From: Actinomycetota bacterium
Lineage (GTDB): Bacteria; Actinomycetota; Acidimicrobiia; Acidimicrobiales; Ilumatobacteraceae
DNA length: 60,174 nt
NCBI GenBank assembly: GCA_016871395.1
Contig: VFYV01000011.1
Location: 1 to 60,174 of the forward strand
Reading direction: 5' to 3'
In this document: one piece after another, positions 1 to 7,460 of the stretch
Position numbering within the stretch: the first letter of the stretch is position 1
Layout of the letters: the number at the start of each line of letters is the position of its first letter
Program-made: the position numbers and the translations under genes
Notes under the pieces: generated by a model
Seen by the model: the letters and a program-made list of their open reading frames with translations, nothing else
Databases searched by the model: none
Told to the model about the DNA's origin: nothing

Positions 1-39
1 AGCACCACCGTTGCCGGTGGCACCACCACGAGCCCTTGA
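1..39 (+). CDS. C-terminal tail of an upstream gene (partial, Thr-rich)
   Basis: The frame open from base 1 reads a short Ser/Thr/Gly-rich tail (STTVAGGTTTSP) and stops at TGA 37-39. That stop shares one base with the ATG at 39 of the next gene (TGATG), the arrangement of translationally coupled genes. Thr-rich tails are common on exported actinobacterial envelope proteins such as LytR-CpsA-Psr enzymes, and such a gene lies near the manC-like gene in mycobacteria, but 12 residues cannot identify a family. Confidence rests on the overlap and on the absence of any other explanation for the first 38 bases. Confidence 0.4.
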   Translation, partial: STTVAGGTTTSP

Positions 40-1046
40 TGCGCGCGGTCGTCCTGGTGGGCGGGTTCGGCACCCGGCTGCGCCCCTTGACCCTGACGAC
101 CCCCAAGCCGATGTTGCCGGTCGGTCACCGACCGATGGTCGAGAATCTGGTGCGTACGTTGGCGGCGAGCGGTGTCACCGAAGTGGTGCTTGGACTCGGG
201 TTCAAGCCCGAACCCTTCATTCAGGCCTTCCCCAGCGGGGAGTGCGCCGGGGTTCGACTTCACTACGCCGTCGAGCCCGAACCTCTCGATACGGCCGGGG
301 CCATCAAGTTCGCGGCCGAGCACGCCGGCATCGACGACACGTTCGTGGTCGTGAACGGCGACGTGCTCACCGATCTGGACGTCTCCACCTTGATCGCCTT
401 CCATCGATCCTCGGGAGCCGAGGCCACCATTCACCTGACTCCGGTCGAGGATCCTTCCGCCTACGGGGTGGTGGTCTTGGCCGATGGTGGACGGGTGGAA
501 CGATTCGTCGAGAAGCCGGCGCCGGGCGCCGTTGCGAGCAATTCGATCAATGCCGGCACCTATGTTCTCGAACCATCGGTTCTCGGGCGCATTGCCTCGG
601 GACGCAAGGTGTCGATCGAGCGTGAGACGTTTCCTGGCGTTGTGGTCGACGGGCGGTTGTTCGCCCTGTCCACCGATGACTATTGGATCGACACCGGTCG
701 TCCCGAGCCCTACCGACGGGCCAACCTCGACATGATCGATGGAGTGCGCCGAACGTTGCGAGCCGACGCGATCGAGGACGGTGCTCGCGTGGACGGCAGT
801 GCGCGAGTCACGCACAGTTTGGTCTCCCGCGGAGCGGTGGTGGGCTCGGCAGCGGTGATCGAGGACTCCGTCATCCTCGGATCGGCGGTCATCGAAGCCG
901 GCGCGGTGGTCAAGGATTCCATCGTGATGGGTCACCTCGGTCGCTCGTCGGTCATCAGCCACACGGTGGTGGGCGCCCAAGGTCGGGTGAAGGACGGTGC
1001 CGTCTTGTCCCATGCGCTCGTGCCCGATCCCAACGCGGTGAAGTGA
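39..1046 (+). CDS. NDP-sugar pyrophosphorylase (mannose-1-phosphate guanylyltransferase type)
   Basis: This 335-residue nucleotidyltransferase probably transfers NMP to a hexose-1-phosphate to give an NDP-sugar in the cytoplasm. The N-terminus has the signature VLVGGFGTRLRPLTLTTPKP (nucleotide-binding loop plus catalytic Lys), followed by VVNGDVLTDLD near residue 105 (metal-binding Asp). From about residue 245 there are hexapeptide-like I/V-x-x-x-x repeats (left-handed beta-helix). The ATG at 39 is preferred over the TTG at 36 because it overlaps the upstream stop as TGATG. Phosphomannomutase at 18.2 kb and gmd at 4.9 kb favour GTP and mannose-1-phosphate as substrates, but glucose-1-phosphate enzymes share these motifs. 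The position near fbiA/fbiB matches the manC-like gene of mycobacteria. Confidence 0.85.
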   Translation: MRAVVLVGGFGTRLRPLTLTTPKPMLPVGHRPMVENLVRTLAASGVTEVVLGLGFKPEPFIQAFPSGECAGVRLHYAVEPEPLDTAGAIKFAAEHAGIDDTFVVVNGDVLTDLDVSTLIAFHRSSGAEATIHLTPVEDPSAYGVVVLADGGRVERFVEKPAPGAVASNSINAGTYVLEPSVLGRIASGRKVSIERETFPGVVVDGRLFALSTDDYWIDTGRPEPYRRANLDMIDGVRRTLRADAIEDGARVDGSARVTHSLVSRGAVVGSAAVIEDSVILGSAVIEAGAVVKDSIVMGHLGRSSVISHTVVGAQGRVKDGAVLSHALVPDPNAVK

Positions 1047-1049
1047 TTC

Positions 1050-1988
1050 ATGAAGAACGCTCCGAAGCCCCCGATGCCGACGTCGGTGATGGTCGTGGGT
1101 GGCGCGGGATTTCTCGGATCGCACACGGTCGATCGGCTCTTGTCCGAAGGCATTCGAGTCTCGGTGGTCGACGATCTGTCCTCCGGAAGCCTGCCCAACT
1201 TGTCCGAGGCCCGCGGGAACTCGGTTCAAGGATCACTGGGGATCGACACTCTGGATGCCACCGTCGGAGAATTCACGGAACTCGTACGACGTCGTTCCCC
1301 CGACGTGGTGGTGCTCTGCGCGGCTTTCCTCGGGCCCGGTGACGACGTCCGTGCGGCTGGTCGGTCGTACAGTCTGGTGCTGTCGGTGCTGGAGGCATGT
1401 CGGGCGACGAGAGTGGGCAAAGTCGTCGTCGTCATACCCGGTGATCTGTTGTACGGCGAGGTGCCCTCGCGCGAATTACCGGTGAAGGAAGACCGTCCCT
1501 TGCGCCCCGTGGGGTCGCTCGGAGTGACCGCCACGGCGACGCTGGAGTTACTGGATCTCTATCGACGCGATCACGGTCTCGATTTCACCGCTCTCGCTGT
1601 TTCGACGATTTATGGCCCACGACAGAGCTCCACGGGTGGCATCGTGGCCGAGTTCCTGACCGCGTTTCGGGACGGGGTGCCGCCAGTCGTACGAGGTGAC
1701 GGTCGGCGAACCCTCGACGTCTTGTACGTGGCCGATGCGGTCGATGCGATCTTTCGTGCACTCACGCGTGGCGGCGGCTTGTTGCTGCACGTGGCGTCAG
1801 GTGAGCAGACCGGACTGCGTTCGATCCTCCAGACGATCGGCATCGAAACGGTGGTACCCGAGAAAGTGACCGGCCGCACGGTTGCGCGCATGGCTCTGTC
1901 ACCGGCGCGAGCCCGACTGCACCTCGGTTGGGTGCCGTGGACCGGGCTGGCCGAGGGCATCGCCCTCACCGTCACGGCGAACGACTGA
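1050..1988 (+). CDS. NAD-dependent epimerase/dehydratase-fold protein, catalytic residues missing
   Basis: This 312-residue extended SDR protein starts 3 bases after the pyrophosphorylase. The dinucleotide-binding loop is intact (VVGGAGFLGSHTVDRLL, residues 12-28), the acidic residue after strand 2 is present (VVDDLSSGS), and the later family landmark IYGPRQ is present. In the place of the usual SSS-VYG and YxxxK motifs it reads VVIPGDLLYGE and GSLGVTATATLELL. Ser, Tyr and Lys of the usual catalytic triad therefore all appear substituted. It may bind NAD and a nucleotide sugar without normal epimerase chemistry, or use other residues. Its partner gene suggests a role in NDP-sugar supply for the envelope. 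Confidence 0.7.
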   Translation: MKNAPKPPMPTSVMVVGGAGFLGSHTVDRLLSEGIRVSVVDDLSSGSLPNLSEARGNSVQGSLGIDTLDATVGEFTELVRRRSPDVVVLCAAFLGPGDDVRAAGRSYSLVLSVLEACRATRVGKVVVVIPGDLLYGEVPSRELPVKEDRPLRPVGSLGVTATATLELLDLYRRDHGLDFTALAVSTIYGPRQSSTGGIVAEFLTAFRDGVPPVVRGDGRRTLDVLYVADAVDAIFRALTRGGGLLLHVASGEQTGLRSILQTIGIETVVPEKVTGRTVARMALSPARARLHLGWVPWTGLAEGIALTVTAND

Positions 1989-1994
1989 GGCACC

Positions 1995-2738
1995 TCAGCG
2001 AAAGAGATCCTCCTGCGGGGGTCGCACGATCTCACGCATCGACGACTCGCGAAACCAGGAGGGATCGAGGCCACGCACCACGGCCACCGGGATACCGCTC
2101 GATTTTCCCATCACCAATTCGGCGGCCGAGGCGATCTCGTCGGCCGCGCACACCTCGGTCACCTGCATCGTGCGTCCGAGGGCGTCCGGGGTGCCTCGAA
2201 GATCGACCACCGCCGCCACACCGGCGACGCCGATGGCCACGTCGGTCAATCCCTTGCGCCATGGTCGACCGAAGGTGTCCGAAATGATGACTCCAACCGA
2301 GACTCCCGATCGCGCCTTCACGATGTCGCGGATCCGTCGCGCCGAGCGGTCGCTGTCGATGGGGAGGAGGGCCGCCCAACCGCGCTCGACGTTGGAGAGG
2401 TCGATGCCGCTGTTGGCGCACACGAAGCCGTGCTTGGTCTCGGTGATGATCAGGTCGCCACGGCGACGCACGACCCGAACGGCTTCGTCCTCGACGAGTG
2501 CTTTGTGCGAGAGGGGATCGTCGGCGTCGATGGCAACCATGCGACCCTCGGCCTTGGACACCACCTTTTGGGTCACGACGAGCACATCGCCGTCTCGCAG
2601 TGGGCCGTTGGGCTCCTCGCGACACGCGTCGGCGATGATCTCTCCCAATTGATCGTCGGGTCGGATCTCGCCGATGCCAACGACTCCCCATGCGCTCAGG
2701 CGCATCGACGCGCTGGTTGGTGCGGGGTCAGCGGACAT
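1995..2738 (-). CDS. fbiB: Coenzyme F420-0:L-glutamate ligase, single CofE domain
   Basis: The 247-residue product carries the CofE fold: GDVLVVTQKVVSKAEGR near residues 48-64 and VGVIISDTFGRPWRKG near residues 145-160. CofE adds glutamates to F420-0 using GTP. Mycobacterial FbiB has about 450 residues because a C-terminal FMN-binding nitroreductase-like domain is fused to CofE; this protein ends after the CofE domain, as in archaeal CofE. Its start overlaps the end of fbiA by 11 bases, so the two are translated together. The C-terminal reductase function (dehydro-F420-0 reduction) would have to be encoded elsewhere or be unnecessary here. Confidence 0.88.
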   Translation of the reverse strand: MSADPAPTSASMRLSAWGVVGIGEIRPDDQLGEIIADACREEPNGPLRDGDVLVVTQKVVSKAEGRMVAIDADDPLSHKALVEDEAVRVVRRRGDLIITETKHGFVCANSGIDLSNVERGWAALLPIDSDRSARRIRDIVKARSGVSVGVIISDTFGRPWRKGLTDVAIGVAGVAAVVDLRGTPDALGRTMQVTEVCAADEIASAAELVMGKSSGIPVAVVRGLDPSWFRESSMREIVRPPQEDLFR

Positions 2739-3705
2739 GTTGGGCTCCCTCGTGAGCGGCGGTCAAGGTGATGTCGGCGAGTAATCGGGTGACGTCGGGA
2801 GTCCGCATGACGGTGTCGGCCACCACGCAACGGACTCCACACGCTTCGACCTCGGCTCGGCGGGCGGCATCGCGCTCATCGATGACGAGGGTGCCGCACA
2901 CCGGCGCGTACATGCGGGCGACGCCCACGACCGATGCCTCGAAGCCGAGTTCGGCGAGCATTCGATCGGCGGGGCCCTTCAGAGCCGCGCCGGCGACGAT
3001 CGGAGAGATGGCCACGACCCGCTCACGGTGGGCGGTCAAGGCATGATCCACTCCGTCGAGGGCCCGTATGGGGCCGATCGACACCAAGGGATTCGACGGT
3101 GCGATGATGACGGCTTCCGCCGAGGTGATGGTCTCGATGAATGTCGGTTTGGCATCGTTCGCTCCGTCGAATCGAATGCCGGTCACCGGCACGGCGTGGC
3201 GTCGCTTCACGAAGTATTCCTGGAAGCCCACGGTCGTGACGCCGCCGTCCTCGACGATGTCGATCATGGTGCGAACGCGATGGTCGGTCATCGGGACGAT
3301 CCGCACCGCCAGTCCCCAAGCGCGAGCGATCTCGTCGGTCACCTCGCTCAGCGTGGCACCCTCCCTCAGTCGGGCGGTTCGATAGAAGTGCGTGGCGAGG
3401 TCGCGGTCGCCGAGGTTGAACCAGTCGGGTGCGGCGGCGGATCCGGCCGGTCGAACGGCGGCGTAACGCGCCAAGTTTTCCATGGCGGTCCAGGACTCGT
3501 CGACCAGGCCCCATCCCCGCTCCGGGTCGATGGCCCCCGCCGCCGTGTACGTCACCGTGTCGATGTCGGGCGAAATGGAGAGTCCGTGCAACTCCGTGTC
3601 GTCGCCCGTGTTGACCACGGCGGTCACCCGGGACGGATCGACCGTCATCAGGAGTCCGCGCAGGAATCGCGCGGCACCGATGCCGCCGGCCAAAACTGTG
3701 ATCAC
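2728..3705 (-). CDS. fbiA: 2-phospho-L-lactate (phosphoenolpyruvate) transferase of F420 biosynthesis
   Basis: FbiA/CofD transfers the guanylyl-activated lactyl or enolpyruvyl phosphate to the riboflavin-like chromophore FO. The 325-residue protein opens with VLAGGIGAARFLRG, the glycine-rich signature of this family, then VVNTGDD near residue 33 and HGLSISPDIDT near residue 40. A further family landmark is PSNPLVSIGPI near residue 200, part of the nucleotide/phosphate site. Length is normal for the family. It starts at GTG 3705 and is first gene of a two-gene operon with fbiB. It shows that the organism makes deazaflavin F420 and so probably uses F420-dependent oxidoreductases. Confidence 0.92.
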   Translation of the reverse strand: MITVLAGGIGAARFLRGLLMTVDPSRVTAVVNTGDDTELHGLSISPDIDTVTYTAAGAIDPERGWGLVDESWTAMENLARYAAVRPAGSAAAPDWFNLGDRDLATHFYRTARLREGATLSEVTDEIARAWGLAVRIVPMTDHRVRTMIDIVEDGGVTTVGFQEYFVKRRHAVPVTGIRFDGANDAKPTFIETITSAEAVIIAPSNPLVSIGPIRALDGVDHALTAHRERVVAISPIVAGAALKGPADRMLAELGFEASVVGVARMYAPVCGTLVIDERDAARRAEVEACGVRCVVADTVMRTPDVTRLLADITLTAAHEGAQHVR

Positions 3706-3723
3706 GGAGCCATTCTTGCCGGT

Positions 3724-4869
3724 TCATGCGCCATTGGCGAGGTCCCGGTACAGATGTTCCAATTCGCGTGCGGTGCGCGACCAATCGAACAGAGCGGTTC
3801 GCTGTCGTCCACTTTCGATCATTCGGGCGCGGCGAACGTCATCGGTGAGGGCGGTCACGAGGGATTCGATCCACGTGACCCGGTCACCCGACGGGCACAG
3901 CAACGCGGCGTCTCCAGCGACCTCGGGGATGGATCCGACCGCCGAGGCCACGACGGGAACGCCCTCCGCCATGGCCTCCAGGACGGGGAACCCGAAACCC
4001 TCGTCGAGTGAGGGATACGCGACGACATTGGCCCGGTGGTAGAGCCGTCCGATCTCGGCGTCATCCACTCGTCCGAGCACGTGCACTCTCTCGCGCGCCG
4101 CGGAACCCAAGCGGTTCACCGCCGCGTGCACGGCGGCAGAACCGTCTCCGTCGCCACCGGCGATCACCAGCCGGGCCGACGGAACGACACCGATGAGATC
4201 GTCCATCAACGACACGAGGAACGCAAGATTCTTGCGTCGCTCCAATGTTCCGATGGAGACGATGACGTTCCCGTCGTACGGGACGCCACCTGTGATGTCA
4301 CCGCCCGTGATGTCACCGCCCGTGATGTCACCGCCCGTGATGTCACCGCCCGTGATGTCACGGCCCCGATCGCTGTTCGGCGACATGGCGTTCGGTGTAC
4401 CGAGGTGGATGACCGTGATGGGTGCATCGGGAAAGTGCGCTCGCAGACGATCGGCCGTGGCGTGCGACGACGCGTGCACGTGGGCGCCGGAGCCGACGGC
4501 ACGACGCAACACGTTCATCATCAGCCCGATGTCACGGTGCACCCCCTCCGGCTGATCGAGGGCCCAGCAGTCGTAGACCGAGACGAGGCGGGGGTGGCGC
4601 GACGGGGGGACCACGTAATTCGTTCCGTGGATCACGTCGACGTCTCGCAGACGGTGATCGGGACGTGGGCGGTCGAAACGACCCCAAGCCCGAAGGGCCA
4701 GGGCCGCCGGATACGGGAGACGAACGGTGTCGGCGCGCAACGCCGCGCGGAAACTCAAGACGTAGGGGACCAGATCGACAGTGCTGTGCGAGGCCATCGC
4801 CTCGACGGCGCGACCGACACCGGTGATGGGGCCGTGTAAGGGTCCGGTATCGAAGGCCACGCGCATCAT
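3724..4869 (-). CDS. GT-B glycosyltransferase (GT4-like) with repeat-bearing interdomain linker
   Basis: About 381 residues. The N-terminus FDTGPLHGPITGVGRAV is typical of GT4 enzymes. The C-terminal half has VSIGTLERRKNL, RVHVLGRVDDAEIGRLY and the donor-binding motif PSLDEGFGFPVLEAMAEGVPVVAS, with Glu residues of an E-x7-E arrangement. Between the Rossmann domains lie five tandem DITGG units encoded by a 15-bp minisatellite. The start is placed at ATG 4869 (ATG 4866 is equally possible); a GTG at 4905 would add 12 residues with no family resemblance. It faces away from gmd, so a mannose- or 6-deoxyhexose-derived donor is plausible but unproven. It acts at the cytoplasmic face; no membrane segments are visible. 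Confidence 0.85.
   Translation of the reverse strand: MMRVAFDTGPLHGPITGVGRAVEAMASHSTVDLVPYVLSFRAALRADTVRLPYPAALALRAWGRFDRPRPDHRLRDVDVIHGTNYVVPPSRHPRLVSVYDCWALDQPEGVHRDIGLMMNVLRRAVGSGAHVHASSHATADRLRAHFPDAPITVIHLGTPNAMSPNSDRGRDITGGDITGGDITGGDITGGDITGGVPYDGNVIVSIGTLERRKNLAFLVSLMDDLIGVVPSARLVIAGGDGDGSAAVHAAVNRLGSAARERVHVLGRVDDAEIGRLYHRANVVAYPSLDEGFGFPVLEAMAEGVPVVASAVGSIPEVAGDAALLCPSGDRVTWIESLVTALTDDVRRARMIESGRQRTALFDWSRTARELEHLYRDLANGA
4292..4366 (+). repeat. 15-bp in-frame minisatellite, five units
   Basis: The unit GTGATGTCACCGCCC is repeated head to tail at 4292, 4307, 4322, 4337 and 4352; only the last differs, by one base near its end (CACGGCCC). It lies inside the glycosyltransferase on the opposite strand and encodes DITGG repeats. 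Because the period is a multiple of three, gain or loss of units keeps the frame and changes only linker length. Near-perfect identity suggests recent slippage. Confidence 0.95.
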
Positions 4870-4895
4870 CAGGGGCGAGGCTAGGTCCCGCACCG

Positions 4896-4940
4896 TAGGA
4901 TGCACTCAAGTCAGCCCGGTCGGGTCGTTCACGAGGAGAA
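4896..4940 (+). promoter_or_regulatory. gmd -10 box and Shine-Dalgarno site
   Basis: TAGGAT at 4896-4901 fits an actinobacterial -10 element. Downstream, GAGGAGA at 4933-4939 is a strong Shine-Dalgarno sequence 4-5 bases before ATG 4944. This would give a leader of about 35 nt, unlike the leaderless starts elsewhere in the window. No clear -35 hexamer was seen. Assignment is by pattern only. Confidence 0.45.
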
Positions 4941-4943
4941 CTC

Positions 4944-5942
4944 ATGCCCCGCGCGTTCATCACTGGAGTCACCGGCCAGGATGGCCAACATCTGGCCGAG
5001 TTCCTGCATGGCCAGGGGTACCAAGTGTTCGGCATGGTCAAGGGGCAAAACAACCCCAGGGCCGACTTGTTGCGCGATCATTTCCCCTACGTCGAAATCG
5101 TTCCCGGTGACTTGGCCGATCTGCCGTCGCTGGTGAAGGCCATGGAGGTGGCCCAACCAGACGAGGTGTACAACCTGGCGGCTATCTCGTTCGTGGCCCT
5201 GTCGTGGAACCAGGCCGAATTGACGGCCAACCTCACCGGCACCGGCGTGTTGCGCATGCTCGAGGCGGTGCGCATGGTCGGTGGCGCCTCGGACAACAAA
5301 ATCCGCTTTTATCAAGCATCGTCGTCGGAGATGTTCGGCAAGGTGCGTGAGACTCCGCAAACGGAACGGACACCGTTCCATCCTCGCTCGCCGTACGGTT
5401 GCGCAAAGGTGTTCGGTCACAACATCACGGTCAATTACCGCGAGAGTTATGGATTGTGGGCCTGCTCGGGGATCCTCTTCAACCATGAGGGGCCCCGACG
5501 CGGCGTAGAATTCGTCACCCGGAAGGTCACCAACGCGGCCGCTCGAATCAAACTCGGGTTGCAAAGCGAGTTGGTGATGGGCAACCTCGATGCTCGGCGC
5601 GACTGGGGCTACGCCGGTGACTATGTGAAGGCCATGTGGCTGATGCTTCAACAAGAGGAGCCTGATGATTACGTCATCGCCACCGGCGAGACCCACACCA
5701 TCGGGGAGTTGGTGGAGCGAGCTTTCGCCGAAGTGGGTATCGATGATTGGAAGAGATACGTCCGACAGGATCCCAAGTTCTTCCGACCCGCTGAGGTCGA
5801 CCTGTTGATCGGAGACGCCTCCAAAGCGCGCGAGAAGCTCGGATGGACTCCCGAGGTCGACTTCGCATCCTTGGTCGAGATGATGGTGAGGAACGATCTG
5901 GTGATCGAGGCCACCCGCGCCGGTCTGGCGATCCCGTCCTGA
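4944..5942 (+). CDS. gmd: GDP-mannose 4,6-dehydratase
   Basis: This 332-residue extended SDR converts GDP-mannose to GDP-4-keto-6-deoxymannose. The N-terminus [17 protein letters not shown] is the Gmd signature around the NADP-binding loop. The catalytic set is intact: QASSSEMFG (Ser/Glu) near residues 129-137 and SPYGCAKVF (Tyr, Lys) near 150-158, followed by NHEGPRRG and [15 protein letters not shown], which contact the GDP moiety and tetramer interface in this family. Length is normal. A strong GAGGAGA site fixes the ATG. Products would feed GDP-rhamnose, GDP-fucose or related sugars; no second-step reductase is next to it, although the epimerase-fold gene at 1050 is nearby. Confidence 0.93.
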   Translation: MPRAFITGVTGQDGQHLAEFLHGQGYQVFGMVKGQNNPRADLLRDHFPYVEIVPGDLADLPSLVKAMEVAQPDEVYNLAAISFVALSWNQAELTANLTGTGVLRMLEAVRMVGGASDNKIRFYQASSSEMFGKVRETPQTERTPFHPRSPYGCAKVFGHNITVNYRESYGLWACSGILFNHEGPRRGVEFVTRKVTNAAARIKLGLQSELVMGNLDARRDWGYAGDYVKAMWLMLQQEEPDDYVIATGETHTIGELVERAFAEVGIDDWKRYVRQDPKFFRPAEVDLLIGDASKAREKLGWTPEVDFASLVEMMVRNDLVIEATRAGLAIPS

Positions 5943-5967
5943 ACATCCCTCGCCCGGGGCGGCGCTG

Positions 5968-7308
5968 TCACGCCTCGAGGGGTCGATCCGACAACGCCTC
6001 CAGCACCGAGCCCTCGTCGATCGTGGCGCCGTGAGTCAGTAATTGTCGTAAGGAGCCCAAAAAGACCACGAGAGCCACCGATGAACTCACGACCAGACCG
6101 ATTTCGACGCGCAGAAAGAGGTCGCGGGCCGACAACCACGTGGTGACGAGGAAGGCGATCATGCCGGCCAGCCAACCGACGGCGACCCACGCGTGTCCGT
6201 GCAGGGCGATCACGGCTTGGGCGGTGGCCAGAGCGACCATGTAGATCGCGCTTCCGATGGCCAACATCGTCAGGGTTCGGCGATCGAGTCCTCCGTCGTA
6301 GAGGAGATCGAGAACGTCGGGTCCGATGGCGAACGATCCGCCGACACCGATGGCGCCGACGCTCAGGACGACGAACATCAACCGACGGAAGCCTCCGCGG
6401 AACTCGGCTAGGTCGCCGGCAGCGGCCAGCCGTGCCAATCGTGGAAGCAAGGAGGCCTGCACCGCCTGGAAGAGGAACAGCGGAATACGGGCCAGCAGAA
6501 CACCGTTACCGAAACGCGTGACCTCGTCGCGCTGTGAATCGGCGGCGAGCACGTCGATGGCGATCGGGCCCGCATTCACCAGACCGGCACCCATGATCGA
6601 CCCGACCAGGAGCCATCCGAGATTCGAGGTCACCTCGCTCCACTGCGCCGGTGGGCCATGGGAGGTGCGCAACTGTCCGCGCGAACCGACGATGAGAACG
6701 CCAGTGAGGGGCGCCACGGCCACGAGCATGGCGTAGGCGCCGACGTCGTGGACGTCGAGTTGCCACAAGACGACGCAGCCGACGATGCGCACGAATCCAT
6801 CGGCCCCGATCACCATTCCATAGGCCGAAAAACGACCTTCACCCGAACAGATTCCCCGTGCCAAGTGGGCGGGGGCGTACGAGATGAAGGCGATGATCAA
6901 GGCCACCGTGACGAGTCCGTAGCCCTCGAAGAACTCGCGAGTGGCCAGCGGGCCGAGTGCGGCCACGGTCCCCGAGACGGCCATGGTGATGGCGACACCG
7001 AGGGGGACGATCCGCCGAACCACCGGAGTGCCGCCCAACGAGAGGGCCCGACGGTGGGCCAAGGCGCGACCCATCTCTTGTTCCAAGGGCAAGAAGAAAC
7101 CAGGAGCCAGGGCGAAGGTGGCGAACCACAAGGCGACGATGGGTTTGAAGTCTTCTTTCCCCAAGGCCTCTTGGCCGATCTTGAAGAAGGCGTAACTGGA
7201 GATACCGGCCACGAGCAGGCCGATGCCCACCGCGATGGTGCCCTCGGGAAGAGGAACACCCGACGAGGCGTCGCTCGTCGAGGTGGGGGAGTCGGCAACA
7301 CCACTCAA
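5968..7308 (-). CDS. Multi-spanning flippase-like membrane protein (MATE/Wzx/MurJ superfamily)
   Basis: From a proposed TTG start at 7308 the protein has about 446 residues and roughly 12 hydrophobic segments, beginning with VGIGLLVAGISSYAFFKIG and ending with LVVSSSVALVVFLGS. Patterns such as FFLPLEQEMGRALAHRRAL and FQAVQASLLPRLARLAAAGD, where a Pro- or Gln-containing helix is followed by a basic loop, are like those of lipid-linked polysaccharide flippases. The open frame extends to 7566, but that extension is Arg/Pro-rich, unlike a membrane protein, and collides with the divergent gene at 7461, so a start near 7308 (or TTG 7317) is preferred. Neighbouring glycosyltransferases suggest export of a lipid-linked sugar. 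The substrate is unknown. Confidence 0.75.
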   Translation of the reverse strand: MSGVADSPTSTSDASSGVPLPEGTIAVGIGLLVAGISSYAFFKIGQEALGKEDFKPIVALWFATFALAPGFFLPLEQEMGRALAHRRALSLGGTPVVRRIVPLGVAITMAVSGTVAALGPLATREFFEGYGLVTVALIIAFISYAPAHLARGICSGEGRFSAYGMVIGADGFVRIVGCVVLWQLDVHDVGAYAMLVAVAPLTGVLIVGSRGQLRTSHGPPAQWSEVTSNLGWLLVGSIMGAGLVNAGPIAIDVLAADSQRDEVTRFGNGVLLARIPLFLFQAVQASLLPRLARLAAAGDLAEFRGGFRRLMFVVLSVGAIGVGGSFAIGPDVLDLLYDGGLDRRTLTMLAIGSAIYMVALATAQAVIALHGHAWVAVGWLAGMIAFLVTTWLSARDLFLRVEIGLVVSSSVALVVFLGSLRQLLTHGATIDEGSVLEALSDRPLEA

Positions 7309-7460
7309 GAACCTCAACCCTAGCGAGGGGGTCGGGGCACGGGGATGATGAAGGTCCTGCACAAAGGGTCGGTCTCTCGTGCTCAGAGCAGGGGTTCGGC
7401 GGGCACCGCACGCCGGGTGAACATGGCTCCTCGTGGTCGACGGGTAGCCTTCGACCCACC

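Noticed and set aside
4292-4366. Tandem repeats considered as a CRISPR array
   Set aside because: Units are 15 bp with no spacers and lie in frame within a gene; no cas genes are present.
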